From NCBI GenBank assembly GCA_033439265.1, contig JAVTVX010000011.1:9610590-9674589 (forward strand): a stretch of DNA of 64,000 bases, given 5' to 3'. Made by a program: the position numbers and the translations under genes. Position 1 is the first letter of the stretch. Each line of letters opens with the position of its first letter. The notes beneath the pieces are model-generated. The model was given only the letters and a program-made list of their open reading frames with translations, did no database searches and was not told where the DNA came from. Positions 61,957 through 64,000 of this stretch are shown piece by piece. This stretch comes from Dillenia suffruticosa. Taxonomy: Eukaryota > Streptophyta > Magnoliopsida > Dilleniales > Dilleniaceae.

Positions 61957-64000
61957 TGTAACGTCGACCCTGTTATACCATATTTTTGTACGAGAAATTT
62001 TATTTATTTATATTGAATTTTGATTTTGGAGTATTTAAATTGAATTTTTGGTTATTATGCCGTATCCGTAAAAAAAACTGTGTAAAATGAATATATATAT
62101 ATATATATATATATGTAAATAATAATAATAATAATAATAAACCCAAATTGGATTAGGGCTAAAAAAGCCCTAATCTCTTCTTCTCTCTCTCTCTTCCTCT
62201 CTCTCTCACTCTGTCTCTTCCTTTCCCGCAGCCGTTCCCTTTCCGCCATCGTCGCCGCCCACCGCCTCGCCTTCCTCCCGCGATCGCCGCCGCTGCAACG
62301 CCTTTCCGCAAGCGCAACTCCTCCATTGCAGCGCGATCCTTCCCGCGCGAGCCCAGGGCGTGATCTCTCGCAAGCAGTGCCTTCCTCCTCTGCACAACGC
62401 GCAACCCACTGCGCGAGCCCAGTGTGCGATCTCCTGCTAGCTGCGTGATCCCTGCACAAGCGCGTCCCAGCATGAGCGCGAGTGTGCTCCAGCACGTGAC
62501 CCCTGTACGAGCGCGCAGGCCTCATAGTACGCGATCCTCTCGCGAGCGCGTACTCAGCCCGTGAGTACGCCACTACAGACCTCTTGTAAGCCCTAGCCCG
62601 TTTGCACTCTAGCCCACGAGAGGTCCAGCTTGCGTGCGCGAGCCCTAGCCTGTAAGCGCCCGCCAGGCCGCGAAGCCCACTGCTGACTCGCGAAGCCCAC
62701 TGTTGACCCGTGAGCCCACTGCTGACCCACGAAGCCCACTGCGGCCAGCAAGCCGGGTTGCGAACTTGCGAACCCGCGACCAGCTGTTCCCTTCGAGAGC
62801 TCACCTGCATCTTCTTTACTGCAGGTAACGACTATAATTGGATGTAATTTTAGAGTTTGGTGTTTAGCAATTTAATTAGTTACTAATCTCGTTTCAAATT
62901 TGAAAATATTACAGGTTTTATGCCAGTTCGACAGGCGAACGAAAATTAGATCTGAGATCTAAGAAACCCTAGGTAAGAGAAATGCAATTACTTCAATATT
63001 TGAATTAACTTTGTCGAAATTAGAAAGAATTTAGAATCGGAAACTATATAATGTTAAATTCGAGAAAAATTAGAGAAAATGAGAAATATTGAAAAATTGA
63101 TAATTGGTGAGCCAAATGATTCGAAAGTGATGAAACGGAAATCTCAAAAGGGGATTGTGTTAATTAAAGTTATATTAAATTTGAAAGAAAAAAAATTGAA
63201 AATCCCATATTAGACCTTTATTTGATATTAAATTGTGATGATTGATTAGATTTATCTTTTGGAGACTCGAGAAATCAATTGGATTGAGTTAAAAAATAGG
63301 GAGTGATCACCCTCCCTAGAAAAGTGAGTGGAACTCTAATCTCTTGCATGAAATAGTGAAACGTGTTTTCTGTCGTGTTTTCGATAAAACAGACTTTTGA
63401 TATGGATTGATTTAACGTATGATATTAAAATCTGTTTTGTGATTATTGGAGTGCCTTAAATTATGTTTACGATGATTATGTATCCATGGTTTGACATGAA
63501 ACAAAAATTATGTCATTACTTGAAAATTGATAAATTCCTTTTTACGGTTTCATTGGTATGCAGTTTTGAAATGATTTGATGAAATGTATTGGCATGCAGA
63601 TTTCAAATGCTTTGATAAGCTATGTGGGTTGAATGCTCACTGGTTATGCATGATATGATTCTTTTTTGTGGGACGTTGTGCCCTTGTGATACTATGATGA
63701 TGACATTGATGATTCCGTAACTACGAATGGCATTTGTAGAGGCATGGGTTGCCCGGATACACTTCTGCAGGAGGTATCTACAAACGTCATTGATTCTAAG
63801 AGCTATAGGCGCGGTCGGTTGAATCCACGATGGGGGAGGATGAGTGTGATGCCACCGTCTAGTACCGGGCGGGGTCCTATATACGATGATAAGTTAGCCC
63901 CACCAAACTTATGGCCAACGTCGGGGTAGAGAGCGATTTTAAAGCCTATGTATAATAAAACCCCCGATGCGCCTGTCCTTGGTCATGGTTGACATTTGTC
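61957..64000 (+). repeat. 3' LTR of the Tekay-like element (incomplete in window)
   Basis: TGTAACGTCGACCC aligns with the 5' LTR start, preceded by a purine-rich AGATTAGAAAA. About 2.04 kb are present, covering the hairpin, CpG island and the block around 63740-63960. The 251-codon minus-strand frame at 62055-62810 is a by-product of the CpG island. Confidence 0.92.

Larger units (their letters stand above)
54061..64000 (+). mobile_element. Ty3/gypsy chromovirus, Tekay-like, nearly complete but truncated by the window; broken
   Basis: LTRs start at 54061 and 61957. Between are a primer site, gag and pol with protease, RT, RNase H, integrase and C-terminal chromodomain. The layout, the FPEIIPEELPRLPP linker before RT and long LTRs fit Tekay. 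Many breaks (more than ten) in the internal frames. In two sampled stretches the LTRs differ by roughly 6-10% by eye, suggesting a few million years since insertion. The right half of the 3' LTR and the right flank are outside the window. The likely TSD on the left is AAATT (54056-54060). Confidence 0.92.

Noticed and set aside
62055-62810. 251-codon minus-strand frame, the longest after the CACTA transposase core
   Set aside because: It covers the antisense of the CpG island, CT tract and AT tract of the 3' LTR; low-complexity and without domain.

Overview
The window looks like nuclear DNA of a flowering plant, most likely a dicot. The evidence is one host gene of the plant RABA5 class (Rab11-like small GTPase), tRNA-derived SINEs, CACTA transposons with TNP2-type transposases, Ty3/gypsy chromoviruses, Sire-type Ty1/copia elements and an endogenous caulimovirid. 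The sequence is AT-rich, repeat-dense and nearly free of host genes after about 6.5 kb.

Layout. 1-735: decayed fragment of an endogenous caulimovirid coat-protein region. 736-1203: presumed promoter and 5' UTR of the Rab gene, ending in an (AG)n tract that touches the start codon. 1204-6142: RABA5-type GTPase, two coding exons around a 4.3 kb intron. 7081-13088: a minus-strand SINE split by a 5.8 kb chromovirus (7168-12976). 13.1-18.1 kb: four more SINEs with target-site duplications (TSDs), a palindrome and unassigned LTR-like sequence. 18.1-24.1 kb: Sire-like copia fossil on the minus strand, holding a 1.6 kb AT-rich insert. 24.1-29.6 kb: probable long LTR sequences and a second copy of a leader/gag module also seen at 17.8 kb. 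29.6-32.5 kb: plus-strand copia fossil, followed by a 3.85 kb solo LTR with a perfect 5 bp TSD (32469-36319). 36.3-40.3 kb: noncoding sequence, partly virus- or LTR-like. 40322-49710: a 9.4 kb CACTA transposon with perfect ACA TSD and two decayed genes (TNP2, then a TNPA-like Transposase_24 gene). 49.7-53.99 kb: Sire-like copia gag remnants, holding a second, 1.0 kb gene-less CACTA (52000-53022, also ACA TSD). 53987-64000: an inverted LTR fragment, then a Tekay-type chromovirus with 2.9 kb LTRs; its 3' LTR runs off the window.

The only gene expected to serve the host is the Rab GTPase, a vesicle-trafficking switch. Everything else is layered mobile DNA, and the nesting gives relative ages: SINE before chromovirus at 7-13 kb, copia before solo LTR at 32-36 kb, copia gag before small CACTA at 52 kb, inverted LTR before Tekay element at 54 kb. 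I found no clearly new biological system. The most unusual structures are the two-class palindromic ends and tandemly duplicated leader of the large CACTA, the GC-rich patch inside it, the CpG-rich LTR islands, and the same-family inverted LTR nest. All positions come from reading the sequence; no database search was run.
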